The notes below the pieces were generated by a model, which was not told the origin of the DNA, did not search any database, and saw only the letters and a program-made list of their open reading frames with translations. A program made the position numbers and the translations under genes. This document shows, piece by piece, positions 7,552 through 16,180 of a DNA stretch of 64,000 nucleotides. The stretch spans positions 1,550,001 through 1,614,000 of the forward strand of contig NZ_CP054932.1 in the NCBI RefSeq assembly GCF_013364275.1. Reading direction: 5' to 3'. Every line of letters begins with the position of its first letter. Within the stretch, counting starts at the first letter, position 1. Source of the DNA: Actinomadura sp. NAK00032 (GTDB taxonomy: Bacteria; Actinomycetota; Actinomycetes; Streptosporangiales; Streptosporangiaceae).

Positions 7552-9984
7552 GTGAGATTCGGCCCGCGTGACCGCCCCAGCCCCGAACCAGAGGACCCTC
7601 CCGGGGACCCCGTCCAGCCGCCCCACCCCGGAGACGTCCACGTCGCAGGCAAGCGCACGTCCGACTGGGTCCCCCATCCCACCCCGCCCGACCCCGCCGC
7701 CCCACCACCGCCACCATGGACCCCAGGCGCCCCACCACCGGCGCCACCGTCCTCGTGGTACCCCCAGGAGCAGCCCGGCCGAGACACCCCAGGCGAACAG
7801 CCACCCCCCGCGTGGACCCCGCAAGATCCGACCGCAGGACCATCGCCGTGGTACCCGCAGGAATCCACCACAGCACCGCCCCCCGAACAGGGCCCCGCAC
7901 CATCGCCGGCCGACCCGTCATCGTGGTACCCGCAAGACCGAGGCGAGCACCCGGGCCCGTCCTCACCTACGTCCTCCCAGGGCTGGACCCCACAAGCCCC
8001 AAGCGCCGGCCCACCGACCGGCTACCCGCACCAACCCGGCGCGGCACCGCCCCCCGAGCAGACCGCCGCACCTTCAGAGGGTGAGCGCCCGCTAGGCAGC
8101 TCGCAGCAGCCAGGCGCCCGACGAACGGAGCGGGACGCTGCGGCGCCCCCTGCTGACGATCAGCCGGGCCCGCCGTCGCCCGCGTCTGCTCAGGGCTGGA
8201 CGCCGGGCGGTCCGGGCGCTGGGCCGTCGACTGGGTACCCGCACCAACCCGGCGCGGCGCCGTCTTCCGAGCGGAGCGCTGCGCCTTCAGAGGGCGAGCG
8301 CCCGCTAGGCGGCCCGTCCTCGTCCTCACAGCAGCCGGGCGCCCGACGAACGGAGCGGGACGCTGCGGCGCCCCCTGCTGACGATCAGCCGGGCCCGCCG
8401 TCGCCTGAGTCCGCTCAGGGCTGGACGCCGGGCGGTCCGGGAGCTGGGCCGTCGACTGGGTACTCGCAGGGCTCCAATGAGGCGCCGTCTCCTGAACAAG
8501 GTGCTCTGCCTCCCACAGGCGGACGCTCGCCTGGTACGGCGCCGTCGGGGAGTGAGTCGGCGTCGTGGTACCCGGAGGCTTCGAGTGGGCAATCGACCGA
8601 GCGGGATGCTGTGGCCTCCCCGGCGACTCCCACGGGCGAACCGTCGAGTCCGTCGTTGCCCGTGTCCTCTCAGGGTTGGGCGCCGCACGATCAGAGCGCC
8701 GGGCAGGCGAGGGCGTCGCGGTCCTCGCAGGAGCCGGGCGGTGGTGCGGCGTCGGCTGAGCAGGGTTCCGCACCCGGCGTGGAGGGTTCAGCGGGTGAGG
8801 GGGCGTCCGGGGCTTCACAAGCTTGGACGCCGCACGATGCGCCCGCCGGGCCGCCGGGGACCGCAGAGGCGGACTCCCGTGAAGGTGGGCGGTCATCGAG
8901 TGAGTCCCCGAGCCGATCGTCGGAGGTTTGGACGCCTTACGGGTCCGGTGGCGGGGCAGGCGAGGAACCGTTGACGCCGATGTGGGCTCCGCATGGTTCG
9001 GTGCCTTCGGGTGAGTCGGGGGAGGGCGGGGCCTCGTGGACGCCTTACGAGGCCGGTGGTCGTCCAGGCGAGTCGGAAGGGGCGGCCGGTGCTGGGGAGG
9101 AGCCGCCGGAGGCGTTCGGCTCCTCGCAGGGCGGCGGTGAGTCGGAGCGGGAGACCAGGCCGGGGCCGGGGCAGGACGAGCCGTTCCTGCCGGTGAAGGG
9201 ACTGTCGGCGGAGCCGCCGGCGGTGCGCGTGCCGGCGCCGCGGCAGGGGGACGTGGCCGAGCCCGGGCGGCGCGGGGACGTGGCGGACGCGTTCGTGGGC
9301 GAGTTCGTCGGCGGTACGACGTGGCGGGCGATGCTGGCGGTGCTGGAGAGCGCGTTCCCGGGGCTCGGGATCGCCTCGGCGCTGTCGCGACGGAGCGATA
9401 TGGCGGTCGGCGCGCTCGACCGGACGGCGGCGGCGAGCCTCGGGGTGCCCGCCTGGCTGGACGACGCCGGAATGGTGTTCGACCTCAGCGCGCATCAGGG
9501 CAGGCGTCCGGTGCGGTCGCCCATGCCGGGGCGGGCCGCGCCGCCGCGCGCGTCCAGGCCCTACGCGGGTGCCCTCGTCATCGACACGCTGGACCCGCTG
9601 CGCTACCACCGCGCGGTGGGCGGGCCGAGGGCGCCGCGGGATCTGTCGGGTGAGGGCGCGTTGCCGGTGCCGCCGGGGGCGGAGGACGACGACGGCGGGG
9701 TCGTGGTCGTCGCGAAGCTCACCGAGGCGGGCGTGCGGGTGCTCGACTCGGCGGCGCTGTGGCGGTACGCGGACCGGGTCGTCACCGGGACGCTGCACGA
9801 GCCGGGGCGTCCGGAGACGCGGGTGCGGGTGCGGCGGGCGCTGCGGGCGCTGCGGCAGGTCGTGGTCGTCGACCCGGACCTGCGGCTCGGACTCTGCCTG
9901 CGGATCGACGCGGCGCGGGTGCCGCGCTGCCTGCTGGCGTTCGGGGTGGACGAGGAGGGCGCGGCCCTGTTCGTCCGCCCGTGA
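7552..9984 (+). CDS. Pro/Gly/Ser-rich tandem-repeat protein with a folded C-terminal domain
   Basis: An 810-aa protein I cannot name. Residues about 1-560 are low-complexity and predicted disordered. Short aromatic-proline motifs (WYPQ, WTPQ, WTPH, WTPY, GWTP) recur through them, and two near-identical 71-75 residue units lie near 142-290. The C-terminal 250 residues (from about 560) look like a normal alpha/beta domain without known motifs. There is no signal peptide or membrane segment. The start is GTG at 7,552, with an AGGAGC-like site rather far upstream. The aromatic-proline spacing suggests a scaffold or phase-separating sticker-spacer protein, which is inference. It ends back to back with the next, convergent gene (stops adjacent at 9,984/9,985). 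Confidence 0.65.
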   Translation: MRFGPRDRPSPEPEDPPGDPVQPPHPGDVHVAGKRTSDWVPHPTPPDPAAPPPPPWTPGAPPPAPPSSWYPQEQPGRDTPGEQPPPAWTPQDPTAGPSPWYPQESTTAPPPEQGPAPSPADPSSWYPQDRGEHPGPSSPTSSQGWTPQAPSAGPPTGYPHQPGAAPPPEQTAAPSEGERPLGSSQQPGARRTERDAAAPPADDQPGPPSPASAQGWTPGGPGAGPSTGYPHQPGAAPSSERSAAPSEGERPLGGPSSSSQQPGARRTERDAAAPPADDQPGPPSPESAQGWTPGGPGAGPSTGYSQGSNEAPSPEQGALPPTGGRSPGTAPSGSESASWYPEASSGQSTERDAVASPATPTGEPSSPSLPVSSQGWAPHDQSAGQARASRSSQEPGGGAASAEQGSAPGVEGSAGEGASGASQAWTPHDAPAGPPGTAEADSREGGRSSSESPSRSSEVWTPYGSGGGAGEEPLTPMWAPHGSVPSGESGEGGASWTPYEAGGRPGESEGAAGAGEEPPEAFGSSQGGGESERETRPGPGQDEPFLPVKGLSAEPPAVRVPAPRQGDVAEPGRRGDVADAFVGEFVGGTTWRAMLAVLESAFPGLGIASALSRRSDMAVGALDRTAAASLGVPAWLDDAGMVFDLSAHQGRRPVRSPMPGRAAPPRASRPYAGALVIDTLDPLRYHRAVGGPRAPRDLSGEGALPVPPGAEDDDGGVVVVAKLTEAGVRVLDSAALWRYADRVVTGTLHEPGRPETRVRVRRALRALRQVVVVDPDLRLGLCLRIDAARVPRCLLAFGVDEEGAALFVRP
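7975..8480 (+). repeat. Tandem 213-225 bp in-frame repeats inside the disordered-protein gene
   Basis: Two complete units and the start of a third. Unit boundaries are marked by a Gln-Gly-Trp-Thr-Pro coding segment (near 7,975; GCTCAGGG at 8,188 and 8,413, exactly 225 bp apart). Matching positions early in the units are 213 bp apart (8,028 and 8,241); a 12-bp insertion in unit two explains the change to 225 bp. DNA identity is near complete over about 90 bp (8,116-8,200 against 8,341-8,425), which points to recent duplication. Confidence 0.85.
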
Positions 9985-10860
9985 TCACTCGTCGGGGCGC
10001 AGCCAGGACAGGTCGCGCTGCCGGTCGGCGGGCAGTTCGCGGATGCGGTCGACGAGCTGCCACGGTTCGGTCGGCGGCGTGCTCTCGTCGTCCGGGAGCA
10101 CGCCGCACAGGAGCGCGCTCGGCGTGCCCACCGCGACGAACGGGCCGAACTGCGCGATGCCGCCGCCGCGCAGCGACGCCAGTTCGGTGAGCAGCGCGTT
10201 GACGGCGGACTCGTCCCGCGGGTCGTAGAGGGCGCGGACGTAGGAGAACAGGTCCTCGGCGAGGACATCGGGGCGCCTGCCCGACATGTGGTAGACCGTG
10301 CCCCAGTAGGTGCCGGTCGCCTGCGCGGAGCGCTGGTCGCGGATGCGGACGCGCAGCCCGCACTCGGCGGCGCACTTCTCGTACGCCTCGGCGAGCAGCG
10401 TCTCGTTCTCGCCCTCCTCGCTGAGCAGGACGCCGGTGACGACGCCCTCCTCGCGGTCCAGCCGGTCGAGCATCTCGCGGTGCAGTTCGAGGACGTCCTG
10501 CTCCACGGCGTCGAGGGAGCGGGCCAGGGCGCGCTGGGCGTCGCGGTCGAGGTCGGCGCCGGCCAGGTCCCCGGAGATGTCGCCGAACTGCTTCTCCAGC
10601 CGCTCCACCCGCCCGACGGCGGAGTCGAGCCGTTCGAGGATCTCGGTGGGCGGCTCCGGCGGCGGGATGGGGATGCCCGCCGGCTCCGTCGCCTCGTCCA
10701 CCACCGTCTTGAGGGCCTCGTGGTCTCTGGCGAGGTCGTCGAGCTGCCTGCGCAGCCGGCCAAGTTCCGCCTGGGCGCGGGGGAGCCGTTTGTCGGACGC
10801 CAGGTAGAGCTCGCGTCCGGCGATCGCAAGGCAGAGCAGGACCAGGATCACGGTGGTCAT
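9985..10860 (-). CDS. Membrane-anchored coiled-coil protein of unknown function
   Basis: A 291-aa protein I do not recognise. It opens with one hydrophobic segment (residues 3-16), enough for a membrane anchor. Residues about 28-145 are charged heptad-like coiled coil with a short Pro-rich break (about 63-72). A compact C-terminal domain of about 140 residues follows. GAGGAGT sits five bases before the ATG. The gene is convergent with the repeat protein and the two stop codons abut. The layout recalls envelope-tethered scaffold proteins, but no family motif supports a specific role. Confidence 0.65.
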   Translation of the reverse strand: MTTVILVLLCLAIAGRELYLASDKRLPRAQAELGRLRRQLDDLARDHEALKTVVDEATEPAGIPIPPPEPPTEILERLDSAVGRVERLEKQFGDISGDLAGADLDRDAQRALARSLDAVEQDVLELHREMLDRLDREEGVVTGVLLSEEGENETLLAEAYEKCAAECGLRVRIRDQRSAQATGTYWGTVYHMSGRRPDVLAEDLFSYVRALYDPRDESAVNALLTELASLRGGGIAQFGPFVAVGTPSALLCGVLPDDESTPPTEPWQLVDRIRELPADRQRDLSWLRPDE

Positions 10861-10970
10861 GTGACTCCTCGGGAAGCGGCTGCGCCTTCGACGATAACCA
10901 TCCGTGGCCGGATTGGACGAGATGGCGGCGTATCTCGTCCGAAAGGTCCCGTGATTTTCGGTGCGGGCGG

Positions 10971-12764
10971 TCAGCCGAAGAGGCCGCCGAGCAGGCCGCC
11001 GAGGATCTCGGCGGCACCGCCCGCGATCTCGCCGGCCACATCGCCCGCGATGTCCCCGGCGACGCCGCCGGCGGCGTCCGCGATCATGCCGCCGGCGACG
11101 TTCCCGGCGTATCCGGCGACGGCGTTGCCGAAGGCGTCCACCGGGGCGCCCGCGACGTAGCCCGCCACGTTCGCGGCCTGCCCGGCGACGTCGCCCATGG
11201 CGCCGAAGGCCATGCCTCCCGCGACACCGGCCGCTGCGGCACCGCCGACGAGGCCCGCCGCGGCGATGCCGTGGTGGCCGCGATGCCCGTGGTAGCCGTG
11301 GTGGACGTGGGCCGGCGGCGGCGCGGGGTGGCCGTGCGCCGCGGGCGGGTAGGCGGGCGGCGGGCCCGCGTGGCCCGGCGCCGGTGGATACGGACCGCCG
11401 GGCGCCGGGGGCGGCGGGGCGCCGTGCGGCGGAGCGGGGTGGCCGGGCATGCCGCCGGGCCCCGGCGGCGCGGGCGGCGGCACGGTTCCGTGGGGAGCGG
11501 ACGCCGGCCCGGCGAATGCCCCGGGAGGGGGAGTGGTGTGGCCGTGCCCCATCGGGCCGGGCGGCGGCGCCATCGGCCCAGGTGCTCCGCCGGGTGCCGG
11601 CGGTGGGGTGTGGCCGTGCCCCATCTGACCGGGAAGCGGAGGTGGCGTGTGGCCGTGTTCCAACGGACCGGGCGGCGGCGCCATTGGCGCGGGTGCTCCG
11701 CCGGGTGGCGGGGGCTGGCCGTAGGGCAGGTGGCCGGGGGGAGGCGGTGCTCCGGGGCCGGGGGGCATGGGGGAGTGCGCTGCGTGCGCGGGGGCGCCCG
11801 GGGGTGGGTACGCGGGGCTCGGACCGCCCGGGTAGCCGGGGTCGGGAGAGTAGGCGGCCGGTGCCTCGCCGGGGGCGGGTGCCGGGGGCGGGAACTGTGC
11901 GTTGCCGGCCTGCCCGTAAGACGGGGCCTCACCTGGGGGCGGTGGCGGGAAGGGCGCGCCGCCGGGCGGGGGCAGCGGCGCCCGGCCGTCGCTTCCCCCG
12001 CCGGGGCCGGACGAGCGCGGCAGTGCGGCGGCGGCCTCCAGCCATTCGCCGATCTTGGCGTTCCAGTCGGTCTCGGCGGCTTCGGCGTGCGCGACCTGGA
12101 ACACGCCGAACGACTCGTCTTGTGGAGCGTCACGGTCTTCCGCGCGCAGGACGAAGGCCATGCTGCGCGGGCTGGCGACGAAGCTCAGCCCGACCTTGTC
12201 GACCCGCCCCTGGTACGCGGTCGGCGGGTTGAGGTGGATCTCCTGGTGGAACGGCAGCTGCTGGGCGACGCCGCGCAGCTTCGACGACTCGAACGTCACG
12301 TTGGTGATCTGGAAGCCGAGCCGCGCGATCGAGGCGAGCACCCACTGCTGGGACTCCAGCGGCTCCACCGAGATCGGGTCGATGTCGCCCGGGTCGGGCT
12401 GCCCGACGGCGTCGACCTCGGTGCACATGCCGATCGTGAAGCCGGGCAGCTCGTGCCCGAGGACGGTCGTGAACGGCAGTTCGTACGGCAGCGGGATGGA
12501 GAACGCGAGGTCGCGCTGCTGCGCCGGGTCCAGCCGGAAGCGGCGGGTGAGCGCGCCCCGGTACACCTCGGGGCCCGCGGTCTCGCCGCCGTAGCCGTTC
12601 TGCATGCGCGGCATGAGCGCGAGCGTCACGTGCCGGATCTCCACGGGCCCGGGCCCGCCGCGCAGGTGGACCTTGCCCGCCACGACCCCGCCCGGCTTGC
12701 AGTTCGGCTCCGCGAGGATCGTGTCGACGGACGGCCCGCCACCCGCCATCTGCCCGTAGGACAC
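10971..12764 (-). CDS. spo0M: Spo0M-family (arrestin-like) protein with long Pro/Gly tail
   Basis: Residues about 1-235 match the sporulation-control protein Spo0M family: the opening GGPSVDTIL, the KVHLRGG strand and the IEIRHVTL-type strand of the beta-sandwich are all present. Spo0M influences sporulation and cell shape in Bacillus and is common in actinomycetes. The usual protein is about 250-320 aa; this one is 597 aa. A central Pro/Gly/His-rich region of about 230 residues has repeated PPPGPMGHGHT-like elements, and the last 100 residues form a Gly/Ala-rich segment (AGDVAGEIAGG pattern) that could be a hydrophobic or aggregating domain. The GTG at 12,764 is chosen because GGAGAAGGGA lies seven bases before it. 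A longer upstream frame lacks such a site. Confidence 0.8.
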   Translation of the reverse strand: MSYGQMAGGGPSVDTILAEPNCKPGGVVAGKVHLRGGPGPVEIRHVTLALMPRMQNGYGGETAGPEVYRGALTRRFRLDPAQQRDLAFSIPLPYELPFTTVLGHELPGFTIGMCTEVDAVGQPDPGDIDPISVEPLESQQWVLASIARLGFQITNVTFESSKLRGVAQQLPFHQEIHLNPPTAYQGRVDKVGLSFVASPRSMAFVLRAEDRDAPQDESFGVFQVAHAEAAETDWNAKIGEWLEAAAALPRSSGPGGGSDGRAPLPPPGGAPFPPPPPGEAPSYGQAGNAQFPPPAPAPGEAPAAYSPDPGYPGGPSPAYPPPGAPAHAAHSPMPPGPGAPPPPGHLPYGQPPPPGGAPAPMAPPPGPLEHGHTPPPLPGQMGHGHTPPPAPGGAPGPMAPPPGPMGHGHTTPPPGAFAGPASAPHGTVPPPAPPGPGGMPGHPAPPHGAPPPPAPGGPYPPAPGHAGPPPAYPPAAHGHPAPPPAHVHHGYHGHRGHHGIAAAGLVGGAAAAGVAGGMAFGAMGDVAGQAANVAGYVAGAPVDAFGNAVAGYAGNVAGGMIADAAGGVAGDIAGDVAGEIAGGAAEILGGLLGGLFG

Positions 12765-12953
12765 CGGCCGTTCCCTTCTCCAGTTCGCGAGGACGCTCTC
12801 CCCGCCCCAGCCCACCGCGCCCGCCCCGGGCCACGCAAGTTAGACCTACTTCACCATGCCATCGGTTCACCCCCGAAGCGGAAGCCCGACACTATTTCTC
12901 TCCGCCCCTAACGCGCAGCCCCTCCCGCCGTCGGCCCTGAGGCTCCGGCGACA

Positions 12954-13148
12954 TCCGAGTCCGGGTTTCGAGGCCGGCATTCGGGGCCGGCATTCGGGGC
13001 CGGTGTTCGGGGCCGGTGTCCGAGTCCGGTGTTCGGGGCTGGCGTCCGGGGCCGGCGTCCTGGGCTGGCGTCCGAGTCCGGCGTTCGGGGCCGGTGTTCG
13101 GGGCCGGCGTCCGATGCCGGGTTTCGAGGTCGGCGTTCGAGCCTGGTT
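12954..13148. repeat. Minisatellite: 15 tandem 13-bp units
   Basis: Fifteen consecutive units of exactly 13 bp, with no indel, fit the consensus TTCGGGGCCGGCG with base variation (TCCGAGTCCGG, TTCGAGGTCGG and similar). Units begin at 12,954, 12,967 and every 13 bases on to 13,136. The repeat is non-coding and GC-rich. Such arrays arise by slippage or unequal crossing-over, and copy number is likely to vary between strains. Confidence 0.9.
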
Positions 13149-13235
13149 CGCGGTCGGCGGTGAGTGGGCATGGTGAGTGGGCCCGCGCTGAGGTGAAGGT
13201 GTCGTTCGGTGTCGGTTGTGCGGTGGAGCCGTTGA

Positions 13236-13264
13236 GGTGTCTCCGGCCGGGGGCCGGAGACACC
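13236..13264 (-). terminator. Terminator hairpin of the M16 peptidase operon
   Basis: A perfect 13-bp inverted repeat (GGTGTCTCCGGCC / GGCCGGAGACACC) with a 3-base loop, about 95 bases past the stop of the downstream peptidase gene. There is no U-tract, but the stem is strong enough to work as an actinobacterial terminator in either direction. Confidence 0.75.
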
Positions 13265-13357
13265 CTTCCAGGGTGGCCTGCGGGGCGTTGCGGGATGCCC
13301 GGCGGGACGCCGCTCGCTGGAGGCGGGGGCGGGTGCTGGGCTTCCCGGCGGGTGGAG

Positions 13358-14722
13358 TCAGTTCTCCTTGGTGGTGACGGTGACCGGGGCGTAGCCGAGT
13401 TGCTCCAAAGGTTCGCGGATCTTGGAGGCGTCGCCGACGGCGATGACGGTGAGGGCCTCGGGGTCGACGTGCTTGCGGTAGGCGCGGGCCACTCCGTCGG
13501 GGGTGGAGGCGCGGACGGCGGCCAGGTAGGCGCTCGGGTAGCCGGTGCCGAGGCCGTTCGCGGACGCGTCGGCGAGTTCGGCGGCGACCGCGCGGGCCGT
13601 CTCGTACTCGGCGGGCGCGCGGTCGGCCAGGGCGCGGACGGAGAGGCCGTGCTCCTCCGCGTCGATGCCCCGGGTGACGATGCTGCGCAGTTCGGTCAGG
13701 GCGTCGCCGACGGCGTCGGCGGTGACCTCGGTGTGGACGGAGCCCTGCGCGATGAACAGGCCGCAGTGCCGCATGCGCAGCAGGCCCGCGCGCATGCCGT
13801 AGGTGTAGCCCTTCTCCTCGCGCAGCACCGCGTTCAGACGGGACGTGAGGCCGCCGCCGAGGACGTGGGCCGCGACCGTCAGGGACGGCCAGTCGTGGTG
13901 CGAGCGGTCGGGGACGCCGTGCCCGAAGCTGAGGTAGGTCTGGACGGAGCCGGGGCGGTCGACGACGACGATGCGCGCCGCCGAGTCGGGCAGGACGCGG
14001 TCGGCGGTGGGCAGCGGCTCGCCGGTGGCCGCCCAGGACTCCAGGGCGGCGGTGAGGGACGCGTCGGCGCCGGTCCCGGAGAGGTCGCCCGCGACGACGG
14101 CGGTGGCCTCGGCGGGGACGATGGAGCCGTAGAAGGCGCGGATGTCGGAGCCCTGCAGCGCGCCGACCGAGGTGCGGTCGCCGCCCGTCGGACGGGACGC
14201 GCGGGCCTCGGCCGGGAACATCACCGCGCGCAGTTCGCGCATGGCGCGCGAGCCGGGGTCGGCGTCCTCCTGGGCGATCTCCTCCAGGCGCTCGCGGACG
14301 AGCCGGCGCACGTCGGCGTCGTCGAGCGCGGGGCGCCGCACGACGCCGGAGAACAGGTCGAGGGCGGCGCCGAGGCGGGAGGTCGGGACGTCCAGCGCGA
14401 TGCGCAGCGCGGTGAGGTCGGCGGTCGCGTAGAAGCTGGCGCCGAGCCGCTCGAACGCGGCGGTCAGCGCGGTGCCGCCGCCGGGCTCGGTGCCCTCCAT
14501 CAGGGCGTGCGCGGCGAGGGTCGCCACGCCGTCCAGGCCGGCGGGCTCGCGGCCCGCGCCCGCGTGCAGGACGAGCCGGACCGCGGCGAGCCGGCGGCCG
14601 GGCAGGTCGCAGCGGAGCGTCGCGGGGCCGGCCGGGACGCGGCCCTCGACGCCGGACGGGAACACCCAGGCCGGGGCCGGGCCGGGGACGGGACGGGGCT
14701 GCAGTGCCAGGCCGCTGCTCAC
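13358..14722 (-). CDS. M16-family peptidase homologue, non-catalytic subunit
   Basis: A 454-aa member of the pitrilysin/mitochondrial-processing-peptidase superfamily. The zinc motif HxxEH is broken: the aligned stretch reads GVATLAAHALMEGT, so the first His is Thr and the catalytic Glu is Ala. It should therefore be the partner subunit of the active protein encoded just upstream, as in alpha/beta M16B pairs. Two-domain M16 architecture fits the length. GTG at 14,722 overlaps the upstream stop in a GTGA, so translation is coupled. The pair has its own terminator at 13,236-13,264. Confidence 0.9.
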   Translation of the reverse strand: MSSGLALQPRPVPGPAPAWVFPSGVEGRVPAGPATLRCDLPGRRLAAVRLVLHAGAGREPAGLDGVATLAAHALMEGTEPGGGTALTAAFERLGASFYATADLTALRIALDVPTSRLGAALDLFSGVVRRPALDDADVRRLVRERLEEIAQEDADPGSRAMRELRAVMFPAEARASRPTGGDRTSVGALQGSDIRAFYGSIVPAEATAVVAGDLSGTGADASLTAALESWAATGEPLPTADRVLPDSAARIVVVDRPGSVQTYLSFGHGVPDRSHHDWPSLTVAAHVLGGGLTSRLNAVLREEKGYTYGMRAGLLRMRHCGLFIAQGSVHTEVTADAVGDALTELRSIVTRGIDAEEHGLSVRALADRAPAEYETARAVAAELADASANGLGTGYPSAYLAAVRASTPDGVARAYRKHVDPEALTVIAVGDASKIREPLEQLGYAPVTVTTKEN

Positions 14723-15975
14723 GAGGTGCCTCCGTAGGTCAGGGCGGTGCGGGCGCCGGGGGCCAGCCAGCGGCCCGCCATCTCCTTGATCGCGTCGCCG
14801 GTGACCGCGGCGGCGCGGCCGGGGGCGGTGAAGACCCGGGCCGGGTCGCCGAACTGGGTGGCGTTCTGCGACAGCGCGTTGGCCAGGCCGGTCACGGTCT
14901 CGGTCTGCTCCAGGAAGCCGCGTTCGGCCTGCGCGGTGGCGCGGGCGGTCTCGTCGGCGTCCGGGCCGTGCGCGGCGAAGCGCTCGAGCTCCTCGTCCAG
15001 CACGGCGGCGATCTTGTCCGGTTCCGGCCCGATGGCGTCGACGATCGCCAGCGAGGGGCCGGAGGCCAGCCGGGTCACCCCGGCCCAGACCTCGGTGGCG
15101 ATCTGGTCGCGGCGGACCATCCGGTCGTAGAGCCGGGAGCCGGAGCCGCCGCCGAGGATCTCCACGGCCAGCTCGGCGGCCTCGACGTCGTCACCGCCGT
15201 CGGTCGGCAGCGTGAACATCGCGAAGTAGGCGGGGGAGGGGACGTCCTCGGTGAGGGTCTCCTCGCGGACGCCGGCCAGCGGGCCGAGCTCGCCGGGGCG
15301 GGCGGCGGGCTTGGCCGGGCCGGCCGGGAGGCCGCCGAAGTAGCGCTCGACCGCCGCGATGGTCGCGGCCGGGTCGACGTCGCCGACGACGGACAGGACG
15401 GCGTTGCCGGGCGCGTACCAGGTGGCGAAGAAGTCGGCGCAGTCGTCGAGGGTGGTGGCGTCGAGGTCGTCCATCGAGCCGATCGGCGTGTGCGCGTACG
15501 GGTGGCCGCCGGGGAACGTCAGCGCGCACAGCCGCTCGAAGGCCGTCCCGTAGGGCTGGTTGTCGTAGCGCTGGCGGCGCTCGTTCTTCACGACGTCGCG
15601 CTGGTTGTCGAGGTTGGCCTGGGTGAGCGCGGCGGGCAGCGTGCCCATCCGGTCGGCCTCCAGCCAGAGCGCGAGCTCCAGGTGGCTGACCGGCACCGTC
15701 TCGTAGTAGTTCGTGCGCTCGAACGACGTGCTGGCGTTGAACGCGGCGCCGGCGCTCTCCAGCAGCGCGGCGTGCTCGCCTTCGGCGACGTTCGCGGAGC
15801 CCTGGAACATCAGGTGCTCGAAGAGGTGGGCGAGGCCGGTCCGGCCGGACCGCTCGTGCCGTGAGCCCACCCCGTACCAGATGTTCACGGCGGCCAGTGG
15901 TATGACGTGGTCTTCGCAGACCACCACGCGCAGGCCATTGCCGAGCGTGTGCTCATGCAGCGGCTGTTCTGCCAC
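14719..15975 (-). CDS. M16-family zinc peptidase, active subunit
   Basis: A 418-aa zinc protease, probably cytosolic or peripheral since no signal peptide is seen. The inverted zinc motif is intact: H50, E53 and H54 (HLFEH), with the distal Glu near E132 (VKNERR). It would degrade small or unfolded peptides inside the clamshell formed with its partner. The sequence TNYYETVP and the LALWLEADRM segment are typical of the family. The partner without catalytic residues follows with a 4-bp overlap. The ATG at 15,975 lacks a strong ribosome-binding site but agrees with the usual family start. Confidence 0.93.
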   Translation of the reverse strand: MAEQPLHEHTLGNGLRVVVCEDHVIPLAAVNIWYGVGSRHERSGRTGLAHLFEHLMFQGSANVAEGEHAALLESAGAAFNASTSFERTNYYETVPVSHLELALWLEADRMGTLPAALTQANLDNQRDVVKNERRQRYDNQPYGTAFERLCALTFPGGHPYAHTPIGSMDDLDATTLDDCADFFATWYAPGNAVLSVVGDVDPAATIAAVERYFGGLPAGPAKPAARPGELGPLAGVREETLTEDVPSPAYFAMFTLPTDGGDDVEAAELAVEILGGGSGSRLYDRMVRRDQIATEVWAGVTRLASGPSLAIVDAIGPEPDKIAAVLDEELERFAAHGPDADETARATAQAERGFLEQTETVTGLANALSQNATQFGDPARVFTAPGRAAAVTGDAIKEMAGRWLAPGARTALTYGGTS

Positions 15976-16104
15976 GGAGCGCTCCCGTCCGTTCGATGGG
16001 TCGGCTGGCGGACAGCACCGCGCGCGTCGGCGGGACGTGCCCGGGCGGCGGGCTTGATCTCGGTCTCACCGTACCGGGTGCGTCCGGCCACGGTCGCGTT
16101 CGCG

Positions 16105-16127
16105 TCGACCTGTGGATAACCAGGTCA
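16105..16127. promoter_or_regulatory. Palindrome enclosing a perfect DnaA-box sequence
   Basis: TGTGGATAA (16,111-16,119) is TTATCCACA on the other strand, the consensus DnaA box. It lies within an inverted repeat GACCTG-N8-CAGGTC (16,107-16,126), nearly extendable by two bases on each side. The site is about 135 bp upstream of the active M16 gene. A lone box does not make an origin. It may be a regulatory site or a plain operator that happens to contain the word. Confidence 0.4.
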
Positions 16128-16180
16128 ACAAAGCCGGACAAGAGCGGACGAATGGGAGCGGAAGCGGGGGTTCGTTCCGG

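Larger units (their letters stand above)
12765..13357. other. Intergenic region of about 590 bp with minisatellite and terminator
   Basis: It lies between the start of spo0M and the stop of the M16 pair, all on the minus strand. It holds the 13-bp tandem array (12,954-13,148) and the hairpin terminator of the peptidase pair (13,236-13,264). The open frames that cross the array exist only because it is GC-rich. The 13-bp period shifts frame at every unit, so the array is not protein-coding. Confidence 0.7.

Noticed and set aside
4156..7824. 1,222-codon minus-strand frame opposite the SpoIIE regulator and next gene
   Set aside because: Third-position mirror of the real genes; spans a gene boundary and has no motifs.
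12954..13148. CRISPR array
   Set aside because: Units are contiguous 13-mers without spacers and there are no cas genes.
12856..13263. Overlapping open frames across the 13-bp array
   Set aside because: The period is not a multiple of three and no start signal is present; openness is due to lack of stop codons in GC repeats.
16111..16119. Replication origin
   Set aside because: A single DnaA box without dnaA/dnaN, an AT-rich unwinding element or further boxes.
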